A stretch of DNA of 64,000 nucleotides from Tipula vernalis. Its lineage: Eukaryota > Arthropoda > Insecta > Diptera > Tipulidae. Positions within the stretch are counted from its first letter, which is position 1. Each line of letters starts with the position of its first letter. Made by a program: the position numbers and the translations under genes. Shown piece by piece: positions 10,741 to 22,109 of the stretch. The DNA lies in NCBI GenBank assembly GCA_958295665.1, contig OY282558.1, positions 329,193,106 to 329,257,105 of the forward strand, given 5' to 3'. Below the pieces are notes generated by a model that ran no database searches, was not told the origin of the DNA, and worked only from the letters and a program-made list of their open reading frames with translations.

Positions 10741-12165
10741 TTGATGTTTTAATTTCGAATTCTCAATTTTTTACTAAATTCGCTCATTTCTTTGGACGCG
10801 AAGGCCATATTGACACCTATCACAGTTGTTTCAGCTTTTCAATAATTTCCGCCGGATTGTTTCGTTTTTAATAAAATAATTTCTATTCACTTGCTATAAT
10901 AATCTAGGATTACTAGATAATCATTTACTCCGACTTGCATAATATCACATGCCGTTTTTTCGAACGGTTTATTCGGTGCCTCATGTGGTATCAATGATTC
11001 CTTTATGTTCGATCTTTGATACTTTTCACACGTCCCTACACTTACTTATACTGTCTTCGATGTCTGGGTCCAAACCTGGCCAATACAATATTTCTTGCGC
11101 TTTTTCTTTGGTTTTAGTAATTCCCTGATGAGCTTTGAGGAGTAATATTAACCACTAATATCTTGTACGGAAATATAATTGCAACTACCAAATGTACCAA
11201 ACCATCATCACAAAAAAGTTCTCCTTTAAATTTACAAAATGGTTTAACTAGTTTAAGTAATTGGCCATTTCTCTTTATAAGTTTTTAATAATATCTTCAA
11301 ACTCTTTAAATTTTTCGGCCAGTTCAACCATATGTAACTTCTAGACAAACTGTCGGCTACATGCATTTATTCCATGGTTTATATAACATTTATTTCGTAC
11401 TTTAACAACTTTAACTTCATACGTTGAAGTCGCGAAGAATTTGCTTTGTGCATTTCATTTCTGAAAATGCTCACGAGTGGCTTATGATGCGAACGTATAT
11501 CCACTTGTCGGCGAAAGATATAGTGGTGGAATTTTATGCATGAAAAACAATCGAATTGTGAGTACTGGTCTTCTGTATTGGTTAGGGTCCTTCACGCGAA
11601 CGGTATTGGCTTTCCATTTTTCACAACGCGAAACCTATTCCTTGACTAGGATCTGCCTGTATAGAAATTTTTTTGTCTTAAGTCAAATGTCTGTAATACC
11701 GGAGTGCTATTAATAATTTCATGTAGTTTTTGACACATTAAATATGTTGTTCCAGCCAGAAAAATTCTACATTTTTTTAAAAAATTCACGTATCGGCTTC
11801 GTCACTGTTGCCATATCACGAACAAAATTTGGCAGATAGTTAATCACCGTATCTTCGCAGATAGTTGTTGTGGTTCCTGTTTCTATGTTGGATCTTCTAA
11901 TCTTATGGAAAATATGTCACAAAAAAGTAACCTGTTTTATTCTATACTAAACTTTATCTCGATTAAACTTGATACTCAATTTGTTGGATCTTTCTAGCAT
12001 TAATTTTAAATTATGATGATCTTCTACTTTTGTTTGCCAAAATATATAATATATAGCTCCAAAATGTTTTTCGTTTAGTGTCTAAAATGTCTCTGGGGCT
12101 GTGTTTATACCAGAGGGTAGCCTTTTAGGATTATAGCTACCAAATAGACTCCGATCAAGGCAAGA
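10733..12165 (-). pseudogene. Old Ty3/gypsy pol relic: RT, RNase H, integrase
   Basis: Recognisable minus-strand pieces appear in the right order. RT: LPSGINTAPETF from about 12140. RT thumb: VINYLPNFVRDMATVTKPIR near 11845-11785. RNase H: GKPIPFA, RTLTNTEDQYSQFD and SHHKPLVSIFRNEMHKA about 11620-11440. Integrase zinc domain: LLKAHQGITKTKEKAQEILY, then WPGLDPDIEDSISKC, about 11145-11030. Integrase core: AFASKEMSEFSKKLRIRN about 10815-10755. Stops and frameshifts are scattered throughout. The integrase continues on the far side of the hAT element at 7812. Confidence 0.78.
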
Positions 12166-12225
12166 GATTCCGATAAATTAAACCACCGATAAAGCACCAA
12201 AAATAAATTGTTGAAGTTGAACTAA

Positions 12226-13190
12226 TCATATTGATTTTTCGTACCAAATTGTAATTATTAATAATTTGCCCCACAACTGCAGGCTACAAGCATGTTCTAC
12301 GGACCAAATAATCTCATTTGAAACGCCGCAGAGCATTGCCCGTTTAACAAGAAGCTCATCAAACACCAAAAGCCATAGCAGAGGAGGGAGCACTCCAAAA
12401 GCGATAATGCCATTCTTAAGCTTCGATTGTATCCGTACAACAATTGTACGGTCAATACCGCAATTGGCAGAGGCTTTAGTAATCGTAACAAACAAAGTAT
12501 TATCATAAGCTCCGGCAATATCCAGGAAAGTACTCACTAGAAACTCTGTATGATGATTGAGAGATCTTTCAGTCGCAGTGATAAGCTCATGTACGGCAGT
12601 CTCGCAGGACTTACCGACGCTGTGAGCAAGTTGAATAATACTGAGTGTAGAGAACCTTTCTAAAGTCTTAAGACAACTTGAAGACAGAATAATAGGTCGG
12701 TATGACTTAGGGGAAACTATGCTGTAATTCAGCAGGGAAAATCCCATCCGGACCACCAGCTTTGTACGGTGCAAAGGAGAACAAACTCCAACGCAGAACG
12801 TCGCATATGATCAGCTTGTGAGCTAAGCCCCAATTACTTAGTTAGGTTTCAGTAGACAAGTCAGTGAGCTCGGAAGCAACAAAATCAGAACTGATAATAT
12901 CACAGCCAGGAAAATGAGCAGAAAGAAGCAACTCACCAACCTCCCTGTTCGAAGAGCTAACCTTATCATTTGTCAGACAAAGTAATTCTACATACCTTAT
13001 TTTTAGCCAAATCTTTATGAAGTCTACCTACAGCCGACAGACTATTATTTTCCTCACAGAAGAATATCCGTGATGTTCTATGACCTTGTCTTAAATTTCT
13101 TTTTAATCCTTTCAGCCTGGTGTTTAGATTTTTGGCTTTATTTTTTAGCACGTCTAACGAATCTTCATAACCTTTTAAGTTCAGAACTCC
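12226..13190 (-). pseudogene. Non-LTR retrotransposon reverse transcriptase relic
   Basis: Minus-strand pieces: LKRNLRQGHRTSRIFFCEE and LHKDLAKNKVC (13120-12980), then a block like LLLSAHFPGCDII (about 12920), then KSYRPIILSSSCLKTLERFS (about 12715-12655), a thumb-side block with TAVHELITATERSL, and TFLDIAGAYDN, which corresponds to the RT catalytic Asp region. GVLPPLLWLLVFDELL corresponds to the QGG/SPLLW block. Frame breaks separate the pieces. The order matches a jockey-superfamily ORF2, but the exact clade is not resolved. Confidence 0.65.
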
Positions 13191-13403
13191 AGAAAGGTTT
13201 GTTCAAAGGCAGTCGAAATGTTTATTCTATTTAATTTCCAGAGAAAAAGTCTACAAATTTGACTTAAGAAATAAGTACAACGATATTTAAAATAACATAA
13301 CATAAACAAATAAAATTTAAAAAAAAAACAATTATAATTGAGATAAAATTACAGAAAGATGCAAACATAATGTTGCCCCAACCGGCTGGTTTTATATATT
13401 AAA
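13191..13403. other. AT-rich spacer
   Basis: A-rich stretch between two LINE sequences of opposite strand. No gene seen; it may include the 5' UTR of the element that follows. Confidence 0.5.
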
Positions 13404-13739
13404 GTGTTGTACCATACATGTGTTCCTCTTAAAATGGTATTAAATCGGAACAAAACTGTACCTTGTCTTAATAAGGCAATGATCTTCGTAAATTATAAAA
13501 AGTCTCCAACCACAATTACATTAGAGTGCTACCGTTCACCTCGCAACAAAGTAACCTCTTCAATACGTAATGATGGCCGTGACTATATATCATTCAAAAT
13601 TGGGGTTCCGGATAACAAATTCAACCTGCTGTTGGACTCATCATCTTGGCCTCCTGTTGTATTAACCAAAGAATTTGTAAATTATCGTCGGCAATCATCG
13701 AATAATTTTTTAGTACCTCGGTCGGCTTTAACGGTTTAA
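13404..13739 (+). pseudogene. Probable ORF1 tail of the LINE
   Basis: A 111-residue open frame ending 5 nt before the ORF2 reading frame becomes open. No zinc knuckle or known domain is visible. Position and strand make it a likely C-terminal piece of ORF1, but similarity alone does not show this. Confidence 0.4.
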
Positions 13740-13744
13740 AGCCT

Positions 13745-16673
13745 ACATTTAATTCAAAGTCAAGTTCAAAGTTAAGTTCAATCTCAATCTATTATCAGAA
13801 TGTTGGTGGTATGCGCACAAAATCAACGCATTTTTCATTATTTCTATCGTCGTCTTGTTATCCGATATATGTTTTATCTGAGACATGGTTGAGACCAGGT
13901 GTTTTAAGTTCGGAATTCTTTGATGGTAATTATGTTACATACAGATGTGACCGTTTCAGCCTAACAAGTGATAAATCTGATGGTGGTGGAGTTCTTGTAG
14001 CTGTGCATAATTCAATTATAAATTATGATGTAGTATGTCCGAATAATACTGTGGAATATGTTGCTGTGAAATTATCTTGGACAGTAAAATCAATGTATTT
14101 ATATGCTGCATACGTCCCACCTCTGAGCCCTGTTGAGGTTTATAGATTACACTGTGCAAATATTTATTATTTTGTATCTGAGTGTAGCATACATGACATC
14201 ATATGTGTATTGGGTGACTTCAATCTTCCGGGTTTATGTTGGTGTACTGATGATGATAATACTACTTCTGTTTTTCCATCCAATGTTACGAGTGATGTGG
14301 AACAAATTTTTATTGATACCATGTTGTCTTTAAATTTACATCAAATTTGCAAAGTTGCTAACTTGAATGGTAGAATTTTGGATCTAGTTTTACTGAATGA
14401 TCCTAATTGTGGATTGGTTACTAAGTCGTTGGAGTCTTTTGTTCCTGATAGATCTCATCACAATGGATTGGATATCAATTTTGACTGCCAGGAGCTGTTT
14501 TGTAAATTCATCAACAATGCACAGCCAAAGTTAAATTTCAATTTTAATAAGGCCAATATTGCCGGTCTGCAGGAGTTTTTTGAAATGGTGGACTGGGATG
14601 AAACTTTTAATTCTAAATTGAGTGATGTTAACGCTTTGGTCGACTCATTTTATTTGATTGTACTTGAGGCTTTCGACAAACATGTACCTAAATGCTATAA
14701 ACGTAAGAATAACCATCCTCCATGGTTTGACAACAATTTGGTCAATTTAAGAAACAAAAAAAAATAAGGCACATACATTAGCCAAAGGTTTGAGTGATAA
14801 CTTGGATTGTCTTAATTCTTTCCGACAACTACGCCGGGAATTTGATAAGGAACAACACCGAGCGTATCGGAACTATATTTCACGGCTGGAAGATAATTTA
14901 ATTTCAAACCCAAAACTATTTTGGCCTTTTGTTGATGTCAAAAGAAAATGTTCCGGGTATCCCCAAATGATGTCGTTAAATGATGTAACTGCCTGTAATG
15001 CTGAGGACATATTATGTGAATTATTTGCAGAATTTTTCCAATCAGTCTATAAAAAATACAATGATAATGCTATTGATGTTTCCTTAGGACCTCGTATTCC
15101 GCAGCATCAAAATTTAATTGGAATACCTTATATTTCAGAAAAAGATGTCAGCCTTGGTATATCCAAGATGAAATCGGGATGTGGTTTTGATAATATACCT
15201 GCAACAATACTTAAAGACCTTAATAGCTCGCTATCATTACCATTATCTCTGATATTTAATGCGTCTCTGAAGAGTGGTGTATTTCCGTTGATATGGAAGA
15301 AGTCATTTATAATTCCCATTTTTAAATCCGGAAAACGGAGTAACATTACAAATTATCGAGGCATATCAATATTATCATCGATTCCAAAATTATTTGAGCT
15401 TATTGTTTCTGATTATTTGTATTTTAATGTTAAATCTTCATTAGCACTTCAACAACATGGATTCGTAAGACATCGGTCTACCACTACAAATCTCTTAAGT
15501 CTAACATCTAAAGTGTTTAGCGCTTTTGACTCCAAATGTCAGCTGGATGTGGTTTTCACAGATTTTGCGAAAGCATTCGACTCGCCTCAGTTTGAGCTAC
15601 TTCTTGACAAACTGGATGGATTTGGAGTGAGTAAATTGTTTTTGGATTGGATTGGATCGTATCTGCGTGATCGGAAGCAGGTAGTGCAAATTAACGGGTT
15701 TACGTCTACGATGATTGAAGTTCATTCTGGAGTACCTCAGGGCTCACACCTAGGACCAGTGTTGTTTAACGTTTTCATCAATGAAGTTGCTTCTTTGTTC
15801 CAGTACTGTGACTGTGAGTTATATGCTGATGATTTGAAAATATCAAAAACTGTATGTAGCCCGCAGCAATGTAATGAAATGCAGAGTGATCTTGATTTGC
15901 TGTATAATAGGTCAATTGTGAATAAATTGAACTTGAATTTGGAAAAGTGCAAGATTATGAGCTTCTCCAGGAAAAAAGCAGTTATTCATCATCAATATCT
16001 TATTGGTAATCACCAGCTTGAACGAGTTATGACATTTAAAGATTTGGGTGTTATCTTGGACCATCAATTGAATTTCCGAGACCATATCAATTTAATAGTG
16101 GCTAAGTCTAACTCTCTACTTGGCTTTATTCGTCGTATCACAAAAGATTTTCGTAATCCACAATCAATTAAAACTTTGTATTGTTCCATTGTTCGATCTA
16201 ATTTGGAATATGCGTCGAGTATTTGGGATCCTGCTTACCATATTTATATCGATAGAATTGAACGGGTATAGAAGAAATTTAGTATTGACTATCTTCATAA
16301 ATTGAATTGGCCGTTTGATCCGGACCTTCCAATGTGGCTGAATAAAAAGAATTTGCTATCCTATAACGACCGTTGTAAAATTGCTAATTTGGACTCATTG
16401 CTTGTAAGACGTAGATGTGCTGCTTCAACAGTCATCGCTGATTTGCTGAACAATTCTATTGACTGTCCGGAACTACTTGCAAAGATTGATATTCATGTGC
16501 CCTGTAAACCTACTCGGGTCAGGGATTTTATATATTTGCCGACTTTTAAATCGAACTATGCATATAATGCTCCGATCCCATCTATTTGTCGACAATTTAA
16601 TCATAATTTTGATGTGTTTGATTTTAATATTTCTAAATGTACTTTTAAAAAGCAAATCAAAGCTAAATTATAA
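13745..16673 (+). pseudogene. LINE ORF2: AP-endonuclease and reverse transcriptase
   Basis: Endonuclease block: YYQNVGGMRTK from about 13790, LSETWLRPGV, VLGDFNLPGLCW, then RSHHNGL. RT block: YRGISILSSIPKLFELIVSD, HGFVRHRSTTTNLL, the catalytic VFTDFAKAFD, GVPQGSHLGPVLFNVFIN and LYADDLKI. The C-terminal LLGFIRRITKDFRNP and RSNLEYASSIWDP blocks follow. The frame shifts by one base in the run of A residues at about 14756-14765, then reads on through TTG 14790. TAG at 16269-16271 is a lone in-frame nonsense codon (ERV*KKF); the same frame continues to 16673. Catalytic motifs are preserved, so decay followed a recent insertion. Confidence 0.82.
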
Positions 16674-16733
16674 AACTATTTATAATTATAATTATTGTAA
16701 TCAAAAAAGGATTTTTATCCCGTTGATTTTTAG

Positions 16734-16757
16734 AATAAATAAATAAATAAATAAATA
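16734..16757 (+). repeat. (AAAT)n LINE tail
   Basis: Six tetranucleotide units end the LINE, about 60 bp after the ORF2 stop. Simple-repeat tails rather than poly(A) are known for several LINE clades. Confidence 0.8.
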
Positions 16758-16879
16758 CAAAAAACAAAATTTCTTATTACTTCGGAGCACTGCAGATGAC
16801 TATGAAATGACAAAGGAAACCATTGAAGGAAATTGAAATTGGTGGAAAAGAGAACGAGCTAAATTGTATTTTCTCCATT

Positions 16880-17345
16880 GATGATATAAACCTACTGCCG
16901 AATATACATTAGCGGTGATATTCACCAAACTAGCTCAGTCTTTAAAAAACTGACTAACGATTTCAACAGTATTCATAATTGGTCTACAATAAATGGTATT
17001 TTATGAAACATGTATGCAAAGCTTTAATTTTATCCAGACCTATAATAACAAATCCACCTAATGTTTGCATTGGACCATAACCAAATACCTTATTTAGATA
17101 GTGTTAATAATTTAGGATTTACGATTAATGGAAGATTGTTGTGGAATGATTATGTTTAGACACTATGCGGCAAAATTATTTCAATACTGTATGGTTTAAA
17201 ATTCCATAAGCGTATTTATTCTACAGAATTGAGAATTTATTTATATAAATAAATTTTACATAAATTATTGTGAAATAATTTTCTCGAACCAAGCATATCT
17301 TGCAACTTTCATTCAATAACGCCATCAGATATATTTACTTTCAGT
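16880..17345 (+). pseudogene. LINE reverse-transcriptase C-terminal relic
   Basis: Broken plus-strand codons read as LTNDFNSIHNWSTINGI (about 16950), then SVNNLGFTINGRLLWNDYV (about 17100) and LCGKIISILYGLKFHKRIYS (about 17165), and finally LQLSFNNAIRYIY (about 17300). These correspond to the RT thumb and connection region of jockey-group LINEs. Several stops are present, and it is more decayed than the preceding element. Confidence 0.6.
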
Positions 17346-17669
17346 TTATATTTATTTACTTTCGTACTATTACTGTAATCATATTTACAGATCAGTCGAG
17401 ATGGTTTATACAAAGGAATTTGCTGTATTTGTATTTTCTATGTTTGTTCCATAAATTACAGGACGCGTAGCGTAACTATATATTTCGATTAGTAAAAATT
17501 TACAATAATTGTATTCTCTCTATATTATAAAAAAAGCCTATTGTTATTTTTGCTCACCTATAACTTTTCACTGCCCAGAACATTGAAATATTGCAAATGG
17601 AACCGGTATTTCCTAATTCTTCACCTGCCCGCAACGATCTTATGTTTGTTCCAAAATATTCCATACAAA

Positions 17670-18050
17670 TTATGCTGTATAAAATAACAGAAAATTTTCA
17701 GCAGGAAAAATTAGTCTTCGTACTCGCCACCAGGGCAGCACTAAAACAAAAGAGAACTTTTTCTGCTGAAATATTTATTAGCCAGCAGAAAAATTATGAA
17801 TATTGTTCATTGTTTGTTGTTGTTTTAATAATAGTTTTTTTTTGTATTTATTATAGATGTTATCCGTATTTCTCGTTCGCTAAGATTGTCTAATTTATTT
17901 ACAGCGAAACGCTCTTCAAGCGCACTATGAATACATTCGGTTTTAAGCAACTAAAAATTCAAATAGGATCATGTTCATAAAATCTCTTGAACGATTTTCC
18001 TTTTCTGGCCGGCTAACTATAATTTATAAATTATAAATTGTTATAGTAGT
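17670..18050 (+). repeat. Left arm of a long imperfect inverted repeat
   Basis: This stretch pairs with the reverse complement of 20550-20905. Shared blocks include ccaccaggg, aaaagagaactttttctgctg (split here by its context) and the palindromic ataatttataaattat at the inner end. Roughly 370 bp, many substitutions. Translation of either arm gives the same spurious hydrophobic ORF. Confidence 0.75.
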
Positions 18051-18399
18051 ACAGACAGTGCATTTCATTAGTCGTGTTTTCCATGAGAACTGCACTAGAA
18101 CTCGATGAACAGAAAAAAAATTAAATTCATAAAGTGCTAATGTGTAGTGAATTTAACATAAATACACATTTTAAGTTGTTACAGTATTAAATAATGACAA
18201 TTATAGCTTATTTTTCAGTTACACTTGATAAACCAATGAATTTATCGAGTGTACTTTGCGTTATTACTATACATATTTTGAATACATAATTAACTAGAAA
18301 ATAAAATTAATTGCTTCAACATATGTTGTGAATCAATTCTTCATTTTGAATTACAAATAATTATCCTTACGATAAAATAATCGTACGCGTCAACATTTA

Positions 18400-18417
18400 T
18401 GGTGTCAGAAGTGGGAT
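18400..18417 (+). other. Candidate primer-binding site of the BEL/Pao fragment
   Basis: tggtgtcagaagtgggat resembles the sequence that follows the 5' LTR in BEL/Pao elements. The LTR itself would lie to the left and end near caaca at 18395; no 3' copy exists to confirm this. Confidence 0.45.
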
Positions 18418-18727
18418 ACAAATATCCACCATTTTAAAATCTTTGAGAAAGATTTGCTACGAATAAAAGGTTGCTGTTTTCCGACTGGATACGCTTTCTA
18501 AGTGCCATACGGATCTTCCAGTGACGATAAAAAAAAATAAGTATCAATTCACGTGAGCTTTCTGACAAAAATTGTGCATCTATTTCACAGAAGCTACACA
18601 TTTGTGGAGATATTTTGTAATACTTTGTGTTGGAGATTACTTTGTGGAACGTGCATGTGAAGGTTGTCTGGGACAACGGATAAACAAATTATAACGGGAT
18701 AAGTTAGAACTGAATAATATTTTGTGA

Positions 18728-20110
18728 TTGAAAAATGTGGTCAAATTTCATAAGGAACAAATAAGAACATCGAACCTTCGTCTGTGTCAGTGGCAATTAG
18801 ATAATCTCACTGACAGCTACAAGAATTTTGTAAAATTTGAAATGCAGTTCGAGGAGAAAAGTGAATCCAAGGATATTGATATGACACTAAGGAATGAGAT
18901 AAAGGCGATACACATGACTGTTGGCCCGGACATCGAACAGCGAATGGACAAATTAAAGGTGCCGACAATTAAACCTGACACTTCAGAGTCAGTAAATAAT
19001 GCCTTTCCCATTCACGCACCTAGGCTTCCTGAAATTGTTCTGGAAATCTTTTCTGGTGATTTGATGAAATGGGCTGATTTCATAAATTCTATTGATGGTC
19101 TCGTACACAATAACAAAAATTTGGCTGACATCTACGTAGTTCACTCTCAGGGACAGCCAAAACAGTCCTAGACAATCTGGACTTTGGTGGTGAAAATTAT
19201 CCGGTACAATTGCTTTTCGATCAGTTTGAAAACCCGAAAAGAATCACTGAAGAACATATGAAGGCTCTTTCCACATTTAAGCCTTTGGATAAGGCATGCC
19301 CTAAGCGGTTGATGGAGTTTGTCAACCATTTTAATTCCGATATTCGATCTTTAGCCCATCTTCAGAGGCCTATAGAGAATTGCGATGACTTTTTGGATTG
19401 ACCACTCACCAACCTCAACTATTGCTTCGTACGATGTCGTCAAAAAATTCATCATTACAAGATGCATTAAATTGCAGAGTCAGTCAGCTACTCATTCTTT
19501 CAAAACAAGCCAACCACAACCATCAGCCGCCAGCCAACCCTCAAAACACAATCCATCGCAAACAACACTACAAGAGGAGGGACAATATCACACGTTCGAC
19601 TCATTCTCAACGAAAATGTCGTCACCGACCGCACATTTTGCAACGCTAATAGCCACTCCATTTTCAAGTGCAACCTATGCAAGGCGCTAGAAGTTCCCAA
19701 GAAGCGCGAGGCCGTTGAGCAATCGAAATTATGTTTTAATTGCCTACAAAAATCACATATGCCCAGCAAGTGTCCCTCCAGTAGGTCATGTCATGTGTGC
19801 CAACGCATGAACCATACTATGCTTCATTTAGATGGTGACATAACTCACAAAACTACCGTTCCTATGATTTCTGCTAATGCAGCAATGACAACTCTAAAGC
19901 CAACTTCATATTCGATGACAGGAGGGACTCCAATTTCATCAACCGTAACATTGCCATCACAAAGGTCGTCATACATCATACTTTCTACAGCTCTAGTCGT
20001 TGTGTATGATAAATTTGAAACTCCATTTATCGCCCGTGCCTTTTTGGACTCTGGTTCACAGTTGAATTTTATGACCACAGCATTAGCTACACGGCATGGT
20101 TTAAGATTAG
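18728..20110 (+). pseudogene. BEL/Pao Gag and protease fragment
   Basis: Plus-strand pieces in shifting frames: LPEIVLEIFSGDLMKWADFI (about 19020-19085), then TVLDNLDFGGENYPVQLLFD and later KRLMEFVNHFNSDIRSLAHL, which are the BEL/Pao Gag core. A double zinc knuckle (CFNCLQKSHMPSKC, then CHVCQRMNHTMLH) lies at about 19735-19830. The protease block STALVVVYDKFETPFIARAF and then LDSGSQLNFMT holds the DSG active site near 20047. Similarity ends near 20110, before any RT. At least three frame changes are present. Confidence 0.78.
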
Positions 20111-20324
20111 AAAAACTGAAAATTTCAGTTTTGCCAAATATTTTTGAAAAATTCTGTAGCTCTTTAGACTCGATCGATTTTTTTAGATTGCTTGTCTATA
20201 CGTTACACTGAAAATGTAACAATTTAGTTTTGTAAAATTTTTTTATCATTCGTTAATTCATGAGACTCGATCGATTTTTTTTATTTCAATACGATACAGT
20301 GAAAAACGGAAAAATAAAATTTAT
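20111..20324. other. Non-coding stretch with a duplicated 20-mer
   Basis: gactcgatcgatttttttta-like sequence occurs at about 20168 and again about 97 bp later at 20265, each followed by a similar tatacgttacactgaaaa / atacgatacagtgaaaa segment. This is a degenerate direct duplication. No gene seen. Confidence 0.5.
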
Positions 20325-20510
20325 CCCAATTGTAATCAGTTATCTTCCCACCTGCCATTAGTTTAACTGAAAATTTATATTTTGGTAGCGAAATATTACG
20401 AAATCTTATCTGTAGCGACAAACAGATAAAATTTCGTAATATTTCGCTCCTAAAAGATGGATTTTCATTTAAACTAATGACAGGCAGGAAGATTATCGCG
20501 ATTATATCAG
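20325..20510. repeat. Foldback repeat (MITE-like), ~88-bp arms
   Basis: Core arms at 20387-20412 and 20423-20448 (agcgaaatattacgaaat... and its inverse) flank a 10-nt loop. Outside the core, cctgccattagtttaactgaaaa on the left matches the inverse of ttttcatttaaactaatgacaggcagg on the right. It lies between the BEL/Pao fragment and the right inverted arm. Confidence 0.75.
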
Positions 20511-20549
20511 ACGCATACAAATATAATTTACTGTTTGTTTTTTTTTTAC

Positions 20550-20905
20550 TATAACAATTTATAATTTATAAATTATAGTTAGCCGATCAGAAAAGGCAAA
20601 TTGTTCAAGCGATTTTATTAACATGATCCTATTTGAATTTTTAGTTGCCAGAAACCGAATGTATTCGTAGTGAGCTTGAAGAGCGAACGAGAATTAGCGA
20701 ACGAGAAATACGAATAACATCTATAATAAATACAAAACAAAACTATTATTAAAACAACAACAAACAATGAATAATATTCATAATTTTTCTGGTGGCTAAT
20801 AAATATTTCAGCAGAAAAAGTTCTCTTTTGTTTTAGTGTTGCCCCTGGTGGTGAGTATGACAACTTCATTTTTTCTGCTGTCTTATACAACATATACATA
20901 TTGCT
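20550..20905 (-). repeat. Right arm of the long inverted repeat
   Basis: Inverse of 17670-18050, with ttataatttataaattatag at the inner end and caccaccagggg near the outer end. Confidence 0.75.
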
Positions 20906-21195
20906 TAAATAAATTAAAAAATAGAGGTGTAGCCAAAGTATCACTCTTAGATTTTTCAGTAAATTTAATTTATTAAATCTAGATTTTTATTTTGAAATAT
21001 TTAGGTGGATGTGAGATTTTTCCATTTTCATCGAACACAGGAATGAATTTTATCGTAATAGGTTAATTAATAATATTCCAGTACTATATTAAAAAGTCTT
21101 ATATAATCCCATTTTCGAAAAGAATATAATATAATAGGAAATTTCGAAATTCATCTAAATCGCTTAAAAAATAGCTAAGTTTCAGTAAAACTGAC
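20906..21195. other. AT-rich stretch, no gene seen
   Basis: Low-complexity A/T sequence with no recognisable coding block on either strand. Confidence 0.5.
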
Positions 21196-21345
21196 CATAT
21201 TCCAGTACTTACTCAGTTCTTCAAGCAGATCGTTGAAAAATTCATAATCGGGGGTGACTTCCACGCTAAACATACTGACTGGGGATCAAGACTAACCTCA
21301 ACTAAAGGGAAAGAGCTTCATCAAGCAATAATTAAATTACTGAAA
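21196..21345 (+). pseudogene. Jockey-type LINE endonuclease relic
   Basis: About 50 codons read FFKQIVEKFIIGGDFHAKHT followed by DWGSRLTSTKGKELHQAI. This is the GGDxNAKHxxWGSR block of jockey-clade AP-endonucleases. No RT from the same element is found next to it. Confidence 0.7.
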
Positions 21346-21506
21346 TAATGGAATTCCATTATTGGGCGTTGCGCTGTTGATTATATCACAAGATTTTTTT
21401 TTTTTGAAAAAACACAAACAGAGTAAAAAAAACAAATGTATTGTTTCTAATTTTTATCAAAATATAAATTTTTTTTATTATATTTTAAAAAACAAGTTAA
21501 AAAAGA

Positions 21507-21673
21507 CTTCATTTAAATGATATTGTCATTGTGTACAGTCCAAGGACCGGTTTCGAGTTTCGCTCATTATCAACTTTAACTAATCTTTGAGTAGTAAAAG
21601 AAAAAGTTGATAATGAGCGAAGCTCGAAACCGGTCCTTGGACTATACACAATGACAATATCACGTAAATGAAA
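21507..21673. repeat. Foldback repeat with near-perfect ~59-bp arms
   Basis: The left arm 21519-21577 and the right arm 21603-21661 are inverse copies with only two or three mismatches (gatattgtcattgtgtac... and its inverse), around a 25-nt loop. Weaker pairing extends outward through ttcattta. The arms contain the palindromic aaccggtcc / ggaccggtt sequence. Confidence 0.85.
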
Positions 21674-22109
21674 CGTATGTGAAGTTTGTCCTAACTCTAT
21701 CCTAAAAACAACAAAAACAAATAATATGTATATGTGTTAGTATATAAAGCAGAAAGTCTCAATATAACGAATTTTAGCATTTGTGGCTGAAATTTTAGGA
21801 AAGTTTATACGATTGATAAAAGAAAATTTGGAAAATAAAGAAAAAACAAATTAAATGCAATTTGATTTATTCCTAGACTTATCAATAAGGGAAAAAATAA
21901 AATAAAATTATTATAAATAATATAATCGCAATAGCACGGTTCATATTTTGTTCTGTCTGAAAATTTTATTTTTCATTTAATAAAAAGTTATTTTTCATTT
22001 AATATAAATTTATTAATTACAACAAGATTTAATAGTTAATAAGGCTTTGTTAATTGTGGTTTGTGTTCTACGTTAATTGAAATAGTGAGCTGGTACAGAA
22101 ATCATCGTC
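21674..22109. other. AT-rich stretch, possible LINE 5' UTR
   Basis: No coding block. Its right part probably is the 5' UTR of the LINE whose ORF1 starts at 22110. Confidence 0.4.

Larger units (their letters stand above)
13404..16757 (+). mobile_element. Non-LTR retrotransposon with (AAAT)n tail
   Basis: An ORF1 remnant, an endonuclease-RT ORF2 and a 3' (AAAT)n tail lie in order on one strand. ORF2 has one frameshift in an A-run and one nonsense codon, so decay is mild. The left end is uncertain because ORF1 appears truncated. Clade within the jockey/CR1 group is not resolved from the sequence alone. Confidence 0.75.

Noticed and set aside
17591..17893. Plus-strand ORF of 100 codons, and its relative at 20618-20944 on the minus strand
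   Set aside because: Both are translations of the two arms of the inverted repeat and show no protein family features.
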